The notes below the pieces were generated by a model. The model searched no databases. It was not told where the DNA came from and saw only the letters and a program-made list of their open reading frames with translations. DNA of 64,000 nt from Nocardioides mangrovicus (GTDB lineage Bacteria; Actinomycetota; Actinomycetes; Propionibacteriales; Nocardioidaceae): assembly GCF_003674065.1 (NCBI RefSeq), contig NZ_RDBE01000010.1:289578-353577 (forward strand), given 5' to 3'. Positions 25,457 through 33,803 of the stretch are shown here, piece after piece. Within the stretch, counting starts at the first letter, position 1, and each line of letters opens with the position of its first letter. The translations under genes and the position numbers were made by a program.

Positions 25457-26523
25457 GCGCCACCCAGCAGAGCGTCCAGGAGCACATCCCGCTGCGTCAC
25501 CCGCGGCTGCCCCGGTGGGCGCCGGTCCTGGTCGGCGTCGCCTCCCTGGCCCTGTCGGGCATCCTCTCGCTGGCGCTGGGCTGGCACGTGGTGCCGTGGG
25601 TGATCGTGGCGCTGCTGCTCTACGTGCTGATCCTGCCGGGCTGGTCGCGGGTGGTGGAGAACCCGCGCGCCGCCAAGGACCGGCTGATGACCAGCCTGGT
25701 CTGGGCCTCGCTCGGTATCGCCCTCGTGCCGCTGGTCTCGCTGCTCTACAAGGTGGTGGCCAAGGGGCTGCCGCAGATCGACGGCAACTTCATGACCTAC
25801 TCGATGCGCAACATCGTGGGTCCCGGCGGCGGCGTCTACCACGCGATCATCGGCACGCTGCTCATCACCCTGGCCGCCACGATCGTCTCGGTCCCGATCG
25901 GCCTGCTCACCTCCATCTACCTCGTCGAGTACGGCTCCCGCTCGCGCATCGCGTCGTGGATCCGGTTCCTGGTCGACGTCATGACCGGCATCCCCTCGAT
26001 CGTCGCCGGCCTGTTCGCCTACGCGCTGTTCGTCCTCATCACCGGCACCGAGGGCATCCACCTCGGGTTCGGCGGGTCCATCGCGCTCTCCCTGCTGATG
26101 GTGCCGATCGTCGTGCGCTCGGCCGAGGAGATGCTGAAGCTGGTGCCCGGCGACCTGCGGGAGGCCTCGTACGCGCTGGGCGTGCCGAAGTGGCTCACCA
26201 TCGTGCGCGTCGTGCTCCCGACGGCGCTGCCCGGCATCGTCACCGGCGTCACGCTGGCCATCGCCCGCGTCATCGGCGAGACCGCGCCGCTGCTGATCAT
26301 CGCCGGCTTCACCGACTCGGTGAACACCAACCTGTTCGGCAACGCCCCGATGGAGACGCTGCCGGTCTTCATCTACTACAGCTACACCCAGCCCGGCGTG
26401 GACGCCTCGGTCGGGCAGAACTACGCCTGGGGCGCCGCGCTGGTCCTCATCGTCATCGTCATGGTGCTCAACGTGGGCGCCCGGCTGCTCGGGCGGCTGT
26501 TCTCCCCCAAGTCGGGTCACTGA
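25453..26523 (+). CDS. pstA: Phosphate ABC transporter permease PstA
   Basis: A 356-residue permease, longer than typical PstA (about 280-300) because of two extra N-terminal helices (residues about 22-65) before the core. The core has VDVMTGIPSIVAGLFAY, the EAA motif EASYALGVPKWLTI, and ARVIGETAPLL. It pairs with PstC. ATG 25453 lies within the last codon of pstC. Confidence 0.95.
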   Translation: MSATQQSVQEHIPLRHPRLPRWAPVLVGVASLALSGILSLALGWHVVPWVIVALLLYVLILPGWSRVVENPRAAKDRLMTSLVWASLGIALVPLVSLLYKVVAKGLPQIDGNFMTYSMRNIVGPGGGVYHAIIGTLLITLAATIVSVPIGLLTSIYLVEYGSRSRIASWIRFLVDVMTGIPSIVAGLFAYALFVLITGTEGIHLGFGGSIALSLLMVPIVVRSAEEMLKLVPGDLREASYALGVPKWLTIVRVVLPTALPGIVTGVTLAIARVIGETAPLLIIAGFTDSVNTNLFGNAPMETLPVFIYYSYTQPGVDASVGQNYAWGAALVLIVIVMVLNVGARLLGRLFSPKSGH

Positions 26524-26571
26524 CCGCGCCGTCCCTCGACGCAGCGCCCCCGGAAAGGAAGACTTCCCCTC

Positions 26572-27351
26572 ATGGCCAAGAGCATCGACGTCTCTGACCT
26601 GAACATCTACTACGGCGACTTCCTCGCCGTGGAGGGCGTCAACATGACCATCCCGGCGCGGTCGGTGACCGCGCTGATCGGCCCGTCGGGCTGCGGCAAG
26701 TCGACCTTCCTGCGTTCGCTCAACCGGATGCACGAGGTGATCCCCGGCGCCCGCGTCGAGGGCAAGGTCGTCGTCGACGGCCAGTCCATGTACGACCCGG
26801 CCGTCGACCCGGTCGAGGTGCGCCGCCAGATCGGCATGGTCTTCCAGCGTCCGAACCCCTTCCCGACGATGTCGATCCGCGACAACGTGCTGGCCGGGCT
26901 GCGGCTGAACAACAAGAAGCTGAAGAAGGCCGACGCCGACGACGTCGTCGAGCGGTCGCTGCAGGGCGCCAACCTGTGGAACGAGGTCAAGGACCGGCTG
27001 GGCAAGCCCGGCATGGGCCTCTCCGGCGGCCAGCAGCAGCGGCTGTGCATCGCCCGCGCGATCGCCGTCCAGCCCCAGGTGCTGCTGATGGACGAGCCCT
27101 GCTCGGCCCTCGACCCGATCTCGACCTCGGCCGTGGAGGACCTCATCCACGAGCTGAAGACCGACTACACGATCGTCATCGTCACCCACAACATGCAGCA
27201 GGCGGCCCGCGTCTCGGAGGACACCGCCTTCTTCAACCTCGCCGGCGCCGGCAAGCCCGGCCGGCTGGTCGAGATGAACCCCACCAAGAAGATCTTCTCC
27301 GTCCCCGACCAGGAGGCCACCGAGGCCTACATCTCGGGGCGGTTCGGGTAG
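26572..27351 (+). CDS. pstB: Phosphate ABC transporter ATPase
   Basis: A 259-residue ABC ATPase with Walker [10 protein letters not shown] (37-45), Q-loop [11 protein letters not shown] specific to PstB, signature [14 protein letters not shown], Walker [14 protein letters not shown] and H-loop VTHNMQQA. It energises phosphate import by PstCA. An RBS (GGAAAGGAAG) precedes ATG 26572. A 30-base-arm hairpin begins 11 bases after its stop. Confidence 0.97.
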   Translation: MAKSIDVSDLNIYYGDFLAVEGVNMTIPARSVTALIGPSGCGKSTFLRSLNRMHEVIPGARVEGKVVVDGQSMYDPAVDPVEVRRQIGMVFQRPNPFPTMSIRDNVLAGLRLNNKKLKKADADDVVERSLQGANLWNEVKDRLGKPGMGLSGGQQQRLCIARAIAVQPQVLLMDEPCSALDPISTSAVEDLIHELKTDYTIVIVTHNMQQAARVSEDTAFFNLAGAGKPGRLVEMNPTKKIFSVPDQEATEAYISGRFG

Positions 27352-27361
27352 GTCGCCCGCT

Positions 27362-27434
27362 GGCGGGATAGTCAGAGACGAAATGGCTGTCGGATCGGTG
27401 ATCTGACAGCCATTTCGTCTCTGACTATCCCGCC
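27362..27434. repeat. 73-base hairpin repeat, left copy
   Basis: Perfect 30-base arms (27362-27391 and 27405-27434) around a 13-base loop. The right copy at 28544-28615 is its near-identical reverse complement, differing mainly in five bases beside the loop. It lies between the pstB stop and the nuclease-fold gene. Confidence 0.95.
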
Positions 27435-27439
27435 TGTGG

Positions 27440-28534
27440 ATGACCGAAGCGAGGGCGGCCAGTTCTGGGCAGGATGCGCCCGTGCTGGAGCCCGCGTACC
27501 GACCGACCCGGAGCGACGTCGTCGCCCCGGTCATGGTCGACCCCTCGGGGCAGCGCGGGCCGACGCGCGCTCGAGCCCGCGGGCCGCAGTGGCGTCGCAC
27601 CAGCCATGGTTTCTACGTCCCGGCGGACGTCGACGGCGACGCTCCGCTCCAGCGCATCGCCGAGGCAAGTGTCGCGATCCCCGAGATCGGCGGGCTGACC
27701 GGCTGGGCGGCCCTTCGCTGGCTCGGTGCCACGTGGTTCGACGGGACGGCCGATGGCGGCCGACGCCAGCGGCCGGTCACTCTGGCGACCTGCTACATGG
27801 ACGTGCGCACCCAACCGGGCATCGAGATCTGCCAGGAACGTCTCGCCCCCACCGAGCTGGTGATCCATGAGGGCATCCCGGTGACCGAACCTGCTCGGTC
27901 GGTCTGCTTCGAGGCCCGCTACGCCAGGTCGAAGCTGGACGCTTTGGTCACCATCGAGATGGCGGCGTTCCACGATCTCGTGAGTGCCGCGGAGTACGCC
28001 GACTTCACACTCGAGCGCCGCGGCTGGACCGGAGTCCCGCAAGCGCGCGAGCTCATCGACCTCATCGACGAGAACAGCTGGTCACCGATGGAGACGCGCC
28101 TGCGCATGCGGTGGTGCCTGCACCTGGGGCTTCCTCCACCGCTGGCCAACCGGCCGTTGTTCGACCTGCAGGGCCGGCACATCGGAACCCCGGACCTCTT
28201 CGACCCGTCCCGGGCGCTGGCGGTCGAGTACGACAGCCATCTGCACCTCACCACATCGCGACGCGCCGTGGACCGCGACCGCGAGACACTCTTCCGCGAC
28301 CATGGCGTCGAGGTGGCCACCATCTTGACCGCCGACGGCGCCCACAGCGGGGCTCTGGCCAAGCGTCTGGGAGAGGCCGTCGACCGGGCCGAGCGGACCC
28401 TGCCCTCCCGCACCGCCCGCTGGACCCTCCAGCAACCCGCCTGGTGGCTGCCGTCGCAGACCGTCGAACAGCGCCGTGCTCTCGCCGCCCGCGGCCTGTT
28501 CCGCTACCTGCCCAGTCACCGACATGCCGCGTAA
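27440..28534 (+). CDS. AbiEi/DUF559-like protein with nuclease-fold C-terminus
   Basis: A 364-residue protein lying precisely between two inverted hairpin repeats. The N-terminal half (WRRTSHGFYVPADV, then GGLTGWAALRWLGA) resembles the winged-helix part of AbiEi-type proteins. The C-terminal part (SPMETRLRMRWCL, GTPDLFDPSRALAVEYDS, then RDRETLFRDHGVEVATI) follows the DUF559/Vsr-like endonuclease layout, with Asp and Glu-Tyr-Asp in place of the usual VDLxxP...VEYDG motif. Such genes are abundant, scattered and often orphan in actinomycetes. ATG 27440 is five bases after the hairpin. Codon use is a little less GC-biased than in pst. Nuclease activity is unproven. Confidence 0.7.
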   Translation: MTEARAASSGQDAPVLEPAYRPTRSDVVAPVMVDPSGQRGPTRARARGPQWRRTSHGFYVPADVDGDAPLQRIAEASVAIPEIGGLTGWAALRWLGATWFDGTADGGRRQRPVTLATCYMDVRTQPGIEICQERLAPTELVIHEGIPVTEPARSVCFEARYARSKLDALVTIEMAAFHDLVSAAEYADFTLERRGWTGVPQARELIDLIDENSWSPMETRLRMRWCLHLGLPPPLANRPLFDLQGRHIGTPDLFDPSRALAVEYDSHLHLTTSRRAVDRDRETLFRDHGVEVATILTADGAHSGALAKRLGEAVDRAERTLPSRTARWTLQQPAWWLPSQTVEQRRALAARGLFRYLPSHRHAA

Positions 28535-28543
28535 CCCCGCGGT

Positions 28544-28615
28544 GGCGGGATAGTCAGAGACGAAATGGTCGGCAGATCACCGATCCGACAGCCATTTCGT
28601 CTCTGACTATCCCGC
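28544..28615. repeat. 72-base hairpin repeat, right copy
   Basis: Perfect 24-base arms (28545-28568 and 28592-28615). The whole unit is the reverse complement of the left copy at 27362-27434 apart from a five-base patch and one missing end base, so the pair makes long terminal inverted repeats 1.25 kb apart. It ends 10 bases before the pit stop codon. Confidence 0.95.
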
Positions 28616-28625
28616 TACGCCGGGC

Positions 28626-29630
28626 CTACGGCAGCTGGAGCACGTACCTCAAGACGGCATAGACGGCGGCGGCGGCAAGTCCGGCGGCGGGGAAGGTGAG
28701 GATCCAGCCGCCGACGATGGTGCCGGCCATGCCCCAGCGGACGGCGGAGAGGCGCTTGGTGGCCCCGGCGCCCATGATGGCCGAGGTGATGGTGTGGGTG
28801 GTCGAGACCGGGGCGTGGGCGAGCAGGGCCATGCCGTAGAGGACGGCGGCGCCGGTGATCTCGGCCGAGAAGCCGCGGGCGGGGTCGAGGTGGATGATCC
28901 GGCGGCCCAGGGTCCGCATGATGCGCCAGCCGCCAGAGTAGGTGCCCAGCGAGATCGCGCCGGCGGCGCTGATGACGATCCACAGCGGCAGGTCGGTCTG
29001 CTGCGGGGAGTAGTAGCCGGCGGTGACGACGGCCAGGAAGATCACGCCCATCGTCTTCTGGGCGTCCTGCAGGCCGTGGCCCAGCGCCAGGGCGGACGCG
29101 GAGACGGTCTGCAGCAGCCGGAACCCGCGTTGCACCCGGTGCGGGTTGCGCCGCCGGAAGATCCACATGATCGCCAGCATCACCACGAACGCCGCCGCGA
29201 AGCCGATCAGCGGGGAGAGCACCATCGGGATGAGGACCTTGTCGATGATCGTCGACCAGTGGATCTCGGTGCCCGAGGCCAGCGCCGCGCCGACCAGGCC
29301 GCCGATCAGCGCGTGGGAGGACGAGGAGGGCAGGCCGTAGTACCAGGTCACCAGGTTCCAGGCGATGGCGCCGAGCAGGCCGCCCAGCACGATCGAGAGG
29401 CCGTGGTTGCCGCCCGGCGGCGCGATCACGTCCTTGACGGTGTTGGCGACCTCCTGGCCCAGCAGGGCGCCGACGAAGTTCATCACCGCCGCCAGCCCGA
29501 GCGCGATCCGCGGGGTGAGCGCGCGGGTCGAGACCGAGGTGGCGATCGCGTTGGCGGCGTCGTGGAAACCGTTGGTGTAGTCGAAGGCGAGGGCGACGAC
29601 CACCACCGCGACCACGATCGCGAGATCCAC
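28626..29630 (-). CDS. pit: Low-affinity inorganic phosphate transporter, PiT family
   Basis: A 334-residue PiT permease with two homologous halves: [25 protein letters not shown] at the N-terminus and [12 protein letters not shown] in the middle, followed by [16 protein letters not shown] near the C-terminus; [14 protein letters not shown] is also typical. It imports metal-phosphate by proton symport. GTG 29630 is five bases after the stop of the DUF47 gene, as in the common pit accessory pair. It converges on the nuclease-fold gene across the right hairpin. Confidence 0.94.
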   Translation of the reverse strand: MDLAIVVAVVVVALAFDYTNGFHDAANAIATSVSTRALTPRIALGLAAVMNFVGALLGQEVANTVKDVIAPPGGNHGLSIVLGGLLGAIAWNLVTWYYGLPSSSSHALIGGLVGAALASGTEIHWSTIIDKVLIPMVLSPLIGFAAAFVVMLAIMWIFRRRNPHRVQRGFRLLQTVSASALALGHGLQDAQKTMGVIFLAVVTAGYYSPQQTDLPLWIVISAAGAISLGTYSGGWRIMRTLGRRIIHLDPARGFSAEITGAAVLYGMALLAHAPVSTTHTITSAIMGAGATKRLSAVRWGMAGTIVGGWILTFPAAGLAAAAVYAVLRYVLQLP

Positions 29631-29635
29631 CGGGG

Positions 29636-30253
29636 CTACGACTCCTTGACGTGGATCTGCTCGACGATGTTCGCGACGCGCTCGAAGGCGTCGATGGCCT
29701 TCTCCAGGGAGTCGACGATGTCCTTGAGCTTGAGCACCTCGAGCGCCTCGTAGGCGCCGCTGAACAGGGTCGCGAGCGTCCGTCGGTAGCTCTTGTCGCC
29801 GAGGTTCTCCAGCCGGTTGACCTCGATCCAGTACTCGTCGAGGTCCTTGAGCGACTGCAGCCGCGGCATCGACTCGGCGGTGAGCACCGCACACCGCTGG
29901 ATCACCTCGACCAGGGCGGTCAGCTCCTCGGGCAGCGAGGTGACCTCGTAGAGGGAGACGAGGTCGACCGCCTCCTCCATGTAGTCCATGACGTCGTCGA
30001 GGCCGGAGGCGAGCGCGTAGATGTCCTCGCGGTCGAACGGGGTGACGAACGTGGAGTTCACCCGCCGCACGATCTCGTGGGTGATCTCGTCGCAGGCGTG
30101 CTCGGCCTCGCGCATGCGCTGCGCGACCGCGGCACGGTCGGCGTCGCGCGCGAGCAGCTCGGCGAGCAGCTCGGCACCGCCGACGAGGGCGGTCGCAGAG
30201 CGGGTGAACAGCTCGTAGAACGTGCTGTCGACCGGGCGCAGTCGCAAGGCCAC
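29636..30253 (-). CDS. DUF47 PhoU-like accessory protein of Pit
   Basis: A 205-residue all-helical protein with the PhoU-like features [49 protein letters not shown] and [13 protein letters not shown]; the acidic clusters bind metals in PhoU relatives. It probably regulates the adjacent Pit transporter. GTG 30253 is preceded by AGGAG at a reasonable distance. The upstream 110 bases hold the divergent csoR promoter. Confidence 0.9.
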   Translation of the reverse strand: MALRLRPVDSTFYELFTRSATALVGGAELLAELLARDADRAAVAQRMREAEHACDEITHEIVRRVNSTFVTPFDREDIYALASGLDDVMDYMEEAVDLVSLYEVTSLPEELTALVEVIQRCAVLTAESMPRLQSLKDLDEYWIEVNRLENLGDKSYRRTLATLFSGAYEALEVLKLKDIVDSLEKAIDAFERVANIVEQIHVKES

Positions 30254-30332
30254 GGTGATGAACTCCTGATGAGCAGCGGATGGCCCGACGAGCGTAACCA
30301 CCTCCTCGGCTCGACGCATCGTCGCCACCGGT

Positions 30333-30366
30333 TGAATACCCCGGGGGGGTATGTAGTATCGAGGGG
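30333..30366 (+). promoter_or_regulatory. csoR promoter with CsoR operator, probably leaderless
   Basis: ATACCCC (30336-30342), GGG, GGGGTAT (30346-30352) is a perfect 7-base inverted repeat of the CsoR operator type. It is framed by a -35-like TTGAAT (30333-30338) and a -10-like TAGTAT (30354-30359). The -10 lies 6 bases before GTG 30366, so transcription would start at the start codon itself. Confidence 0.8.
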
Positions 30367-30677
30367 TGACGACCACTCCGGGCTACACCGACACCAAGGC
30401 CGCGTACCTGCGTCGGCTGCGCCGCATCGAGGGCCAGGTCCGCGGCCTGCAGCGCATGGTCGAGGACGACACGTACTGCATCGACGTGCTCACGCAGGTC
30501 TCCGCGGTCAACCGCGCGCTGCAGGGAGTGGCCGTCGGGCTGGTGCAGGACCACCTCGCGCACTGCGTGAGCGACGCCGTGGGGCGCGCGGCCGACGGAT
30601 CCAGCGAGGGCCGCGCCGAGGCCGACGCGAAGGTCGCCGAGGCCGGCGCCGCCATCGCCCGACTGCTCAAGAGCTAG
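30366..30677 (+). CDS. csoR: Copper-sensing repressor CsoR
   Basis: A 103-residue all-helical repressor with the Cu(I) ligand triad Cys38, His63 and Cys67, in the same spacing as the mycobacterial protein (C-x24-H-x3-C). [15 protein letters not shown] is the family N-terminal helix. Copper binding releases it from GC-rich operators such as the one overlapping its promoter. No RBS precedes GTG 30366, in keeping with a leaderless transcript. It is followed 11 bases later by copA. Confidence 0.95.
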   Translation: MTTTPGYTDTKAAYLRRLRRIEGQVRGLQRMVEDDTYCIDVLTQVSAVNRALQGVAVGLVQDHLAHCVSDAVGRAADGSSEGRAEADAKVAEAGAAIARLLKS

Positions 30678-30688
30678 GAGCACACCAC

Positions 30689-32827
30689 ATGAGCGAGACC
30701 CGGGAACGAAGCCACGTCGACCTGCGCGTGGAGGGCATGACGTGCGCCTCGTGCGTCAGCCACGTCGAGAACAAGCTGAACGGCCTGCCGGGCGTCCAGG
30801 CGAGCGTCAACCTGGCCACGGCCTCGGCCTCGGTCGACTACGACCCGACGCACGCCGACCCCGATGCGCTCATCGCGGCCGTCGACGAGACCGGCTACCG
30901 CGCCTCGGTACCGGCAGCCGACGCCCGCGGCGAGGACCTCGAGGCCGCCAACGGCACCCAGCTGCTGCGCCGGCTGCTCGTCGCGGCGCCGGCCACCGTC
31001 GTGGTCGTCGCGCTGACGATGACCCCCCTGGGTGACCACGCCTGGGCGCAGTGGACGGCGCTGGTGCTCACGCTGCCGGTGGTGCTCGGCGCCGGCTGGA
31101 TCTTCCACCGCGCCGCGCTGGTCAACGCCCGGCACGGCACCTCGACGATGGACACGCTCGTCTCGCTGGGCACCCTGGCCGCGTTGGGGTGGTCGGTCGT
31201 CTCGCTGCTGCGCGGCGAGGGCCACCTCTACCTGGAGGTCGCGGCCACCGTGACCACCTTCCTGCTGCTCGGGCACTGGCTGGAGGCACGCGCGAAGTCC
31301 AGTGCCGGGGCCGCGCTGCGCGAGCTGCTCAGCCTCGGCGCGCGCGACGCCGTCGTCGTGGCGCCCGACGGCAGCGAGCACCACGTGCCGGTCGACCGGC
31401 TCGACGTCGGCGCGACCGTCCTGGTGCGCCCCGGCGAGCAGGTGCCGGCCGACGGCGTCGTGGTCGAGGGCAGCTCGGCGGTCGATGAGTCCCTGGTCAC
31501 CGGTGAGAGCCTGCCGGTCGACAAGGCCGTCGGCGACGAGGTCGTCGGCAGCACGGTCAACGCCGACGGCCGCCTGGTCGTCCGCGTGACGCGGGTCGGC
31601 GCCGACACCGTGCTCGCCCGCATCGCCTCGGTGGTCGAGCGCGCCCAAGCCGGGAAGGCCCCCGTGCAGCGGCTGGCCGACCGGGTCTCGGCCGTCTTCG
31701 TACCCGTCGTCCTGGCGATCGCGGTGCTCACCTTGGCCGGGTGGCTGCTGACCGGTCAGCCCGTCGACGACGCCTTCACCGCCGCTGTCGCCGTGCTGGT
31801 CATCGCCTGCCCCTGCGCCCTCGGACTCGCCACGCCCACGGCACTGCTGGTCGGCACCGGACGCGCCGCACGGCTCGGCATCGTCATCCGCCGGGCCGAG
31901 GTGCTCGAGACCGCCCGGCGCATCGATACCGTCCTGCTCGACAAGACGGGCACCTTGACCACCGGCGAGATGACCGTGCACGACGTCACCGCCCTCGACG
32001 ACGACGCGCTGCGGCTCGCCGCGGCCCTGGAGGCGTCCAGCGAGCACCCGCTCGCCCGCGCCGTGGCCTCCTACACCGATCCGGCCGGCGCCCGGGTCGA
32101 GGGCTTCGCCAACCAGCCGGGGTTCGGCGTCACGGGTCGCGTCGAGGGCCACGCGGTCACCGTCACCCGCACCGACGGCGACCTCCCCGACCCGCTGGCG
32201 CAGGCCGTCGAGCACGCGTCGCGGTCGGGACGGACCGCGGTCCTGGTCAGGGTCGACGACGTCCCGCAGGCGGTGCTCGAGATCGGCGACGCGCTGCGGG
32301 AGGAGTCCGCCGCCGCCGTCGCGGACCTGCGGGAGCTGGGACTCCAGGTGCGGCTGCTCACCGGCGACCACGCGGCGGTCGCCCAACAGGTCGCCGCGGC
32401 GACCGGGATCGACGAGGTCGTCGCCGGGGTCCGCCCCGAGGGCAAGCTCGAGGAGGTGCAGCGGCTACAGCAGCAGGGCCACGTGGTGGCCATGGTCGGC
32501 GACGGCGTGAACGACGCGGCCGCGCTGGCCGCGGCCGACCTCGCGGTGGCCATGGGCTCGGGATCGGCGGTGGCCATCGAGACCGCCGACATCACGCTGG
32601 TCCGCGGCTCGGTGGCGCAGCTGGGCCAGGCGCTACGGCTCTCGCGGCGCACCCTGCGGGTGATCCGACAGAACCTGGGCTGGGCCTTCGGCTACAACGT
32701 CCTGGGCATCCCGCTCGCGGCGGCGGGCCTGCTGAACCCGATGGTCGCCGGCGCGGCGATGGCGGCCTCCAGCGTCTGCGTGGTGGCGAACTCGCTGCGA
32801 CTGCGCAGGCACGCCGCCCGGCCGTGA
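30689..32827 (+). CDS. copA: Copper-exporting P1B-type ATPase
   Basis: A 712-residue P-type ATPase. It has an N-terminal heavy-metal domain with MTCASC (17-22), the transmembrane metal site ACPCALG near residue 372, the phosphorylation motif DKTGT near 418, SSEHPLARA near 450, and [21 protein letters not shown]-terminal membrane residues YN and MAASS agree with the Cu(I) subclass. It exports Cu(I) to the outside, derepressed through CsoR. ATG 30689 follows GAGCACACC with GGAG upstream. Confidence 0.96.
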   Translation: MSETRERSHVDLRVEGMTCASCVSHVENKLNGLPGVQASVNLATASASVDYDPTHADPDALIAAVDETGYRASVPAADARGEDLEAANGTQLLRRLLVAAPATVVVVALTMTPLGDHAWAQWTALVLTLPVVLGAGWIFHRAALVNARHGTSTMDTLVSLGTLAALGWSVVSLLRGEGHLYLEVAATVTTFLLLGHWLEARAKSSAGAALRELLSLGARDAVVVAPDGSEHHVPVDRLDVGATVLVRPGEQVPADGVVVEGSSAVDESLVTGESLPVDKAVGDEVVGSTVNADGRLVVRVTRVGADTVLARIASVVERAQAGKAPVQRLADRVSAVFVPVVLAIAVLTLAGWLLTGQPVDDAFTAAVAVLVIACPCALGLATPTALLVGTGRAARLGIVIRRAEVLETARRIDTVLLDKTGTLTTGEMTVHDVTALDDDALRLAAALEASSEHPLARAVASYTDPAGARVEGFANQPGFGVTGRVEGHAVTVTRTDGDLPDPLAQAVEHASRSGRTAVLVRVDDVPQAVLEIGDALREESAAAVADLRELGLQVRLLTGDHAAVAQQVAAATGIDEVVAGVRPEGKLEEVQRLQQQGHVVAMVGDGVNDAAALAAADLAVAMGSGSAVAIETADITLVRGSVAQLGQALRLSRRTLRVIRQNLGWAFGYNVLGIPLAAAGLLNPMVAGAAMAASSVCVVANSLRLRRHAARP

Positions 32828-32874
32828 GCGGCGGGGTGGTCGGAGGAGCGAGGGGCTGATCCGGGTGGGGGCCC

Positions 32875-33072
32875 TCAGTGGCGCACGGTGTCGGGCCGGT
32901 CATTCACCGTGCGCTGACGAGGGAGCTCCGGTCTGACCCCGAGGACCTCGTCGATCTCCTGCTGGCTCAGCGGCCGATCGGCCCGGTTGGCGGCGACCAT
33001 CAGGTTCGCGGTCAGCTCCACCTCGTCCAGCATCTCGTCGTCCTCGAGGGACACGTCGAACTGATCGTCCAT
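32875..33072 (-). CDS. Conserved small acidic hypothetical protein
   Basis: A 65-residue protein starting MDDQFDVSLEDDEM, with an acidic N-terminus and a helical second half (LTANLMVAANRADRPLSQQEIDEVLGV) ending in basic residues. A strong GGGAGGGACGG site precedes ATG 33072, which decides the start over upstream codons. I recall similar short actinobacterial proteins of unknown role but cannot name a family. Confidence 0.7.
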   Translation of the reverse strand: MDDQFDVSLEDDEMLDEVELTANLMVAANRADRPLSQQEIDEVLGVRPELPRQRTVNDRPDTVRH

Positions 33073-33202
33073 CCGTCCCTCCCACTCCTGCGACCCTTGA
33101 CTTCCTGATTCCCCGCCGCAGACCGGGCAAAACACCCAACCGCTCGACAAGATCAACCGGTCCAGACACTACAAAGGTTCCCTGGGCGGGGAGAAAACGG
33201 CA

Positions 33203-33238
33203 ACGGACCTCGCCCCGGGGGTCCGGGGCGAGGTCCGT
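33203..33238 (-). terminator. Terminator of the cold-shock gene
   Basis: Perfect 16-base arms ACGGACCTCGCCCCGG (33203-33218) and its complement (33223-33238), 18 bases after the csp stop. On the minus strand it is followed by TGCCGTTTTCTCC, a modest U-run. Confidence 0.8.
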
Positions 33239-33255
33239 GACCTCAGCGGTTCCGA

Positions 33256-33459
33256 CTAGAGCGGGCGGACGTTCTCCGCCTGCGGGCCCTTGGGGCCCTG
33301 GGTGACGTCGAACTCGACCTTCTGGTTCTCGTCCAGCGACTTGTATCCCTGCGTCTGGATCGCCGAGTAGTGGACGAAGACGTCGTCGCCACCGTTCTCC
33401 TGGGCGATGAAGCCGAAGCCCTTCTCGGCGTTGAACCACTTGACCGTGCCTTGAGCCAT
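33256..33459 (-). CDS. csp: Cold-shock protein (CspA family)
   Basis: A 67-residue single OB-fold with the RNP1 motif KGFGFI and RNP2-like VFVHYSAI. It binds single-stranded nucleic acids and melts RNA structure. ATG 33459 starts [10 protein letters not shown], the universal N-terminus; an AAGGAGTACAACC RBS precedes it. The long structured leader upstream is typical of regulated csp genes. Confidence 0.97.
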   Translation of the reverse strand: MAQGTVKWFNAEKGFGFIAQENGGDDVFVHYSAIQTQGYKSLDENQKVEFDVTQGPKGPQAENVRPL

Positions 33460-33803
33460 GCTGGTTGTACTCCTTGTTTCATGTGAGGCGCGAGGCGGAC
33501 CCGGGTCGGGTCGCCCCCGCAGAAGCGGTGCACGCCGTCCCGCCTCGCAAAGCAAAGAGAAACGCCGTTGGCCGACAAAACCCCAACTGGCGTTGATGTA
33601 ACCGCTGGAACTTGCCTCTTCTGCACCTCCCAGCCTAGCAAGAGACCGGCCCAGATCACCCCCCACAGGGGTGCGCGCAGTCATGAAGAACAGGTGAACG
33701 CCCACGAATCGCCTGCTCGCGATGGTGGGTTCGTTCTGCGATCCTGTGGTGGATGAGACAGGATGGACCTGTCTGGTCACATCGGAGTCAGAAAGGTGGG
33801 CGC
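33460..33803. promoter_or_regulatory. Divergent region with structured csp leader
   Basis: No gene is seen here. The csp-proximal part forms two stems: GCGAGGCGG (33490-33498) with its perfect complement at 33540-33548, and AACGCCGTTGG (33561-33571) with 33583-33594, one bulge. These would lie in the csp 5' leader and may regulate its translation or stability. No clear promoter could be fixed for either flanking gene. Confidence 0.55.

Noticed and set aside
27362-28615. Possible CRISPR array from repeated palindromes
   Set aside because: Only two copies exist, in inverted orientation and over 1 kb apart, with a gene between them.
29651-30688. Plus-strand frame continuous with copA
   Set aside because: It runs antisense to the DUF47 gene and across csoR; CopA begins with its metal-binding domain at 30689.
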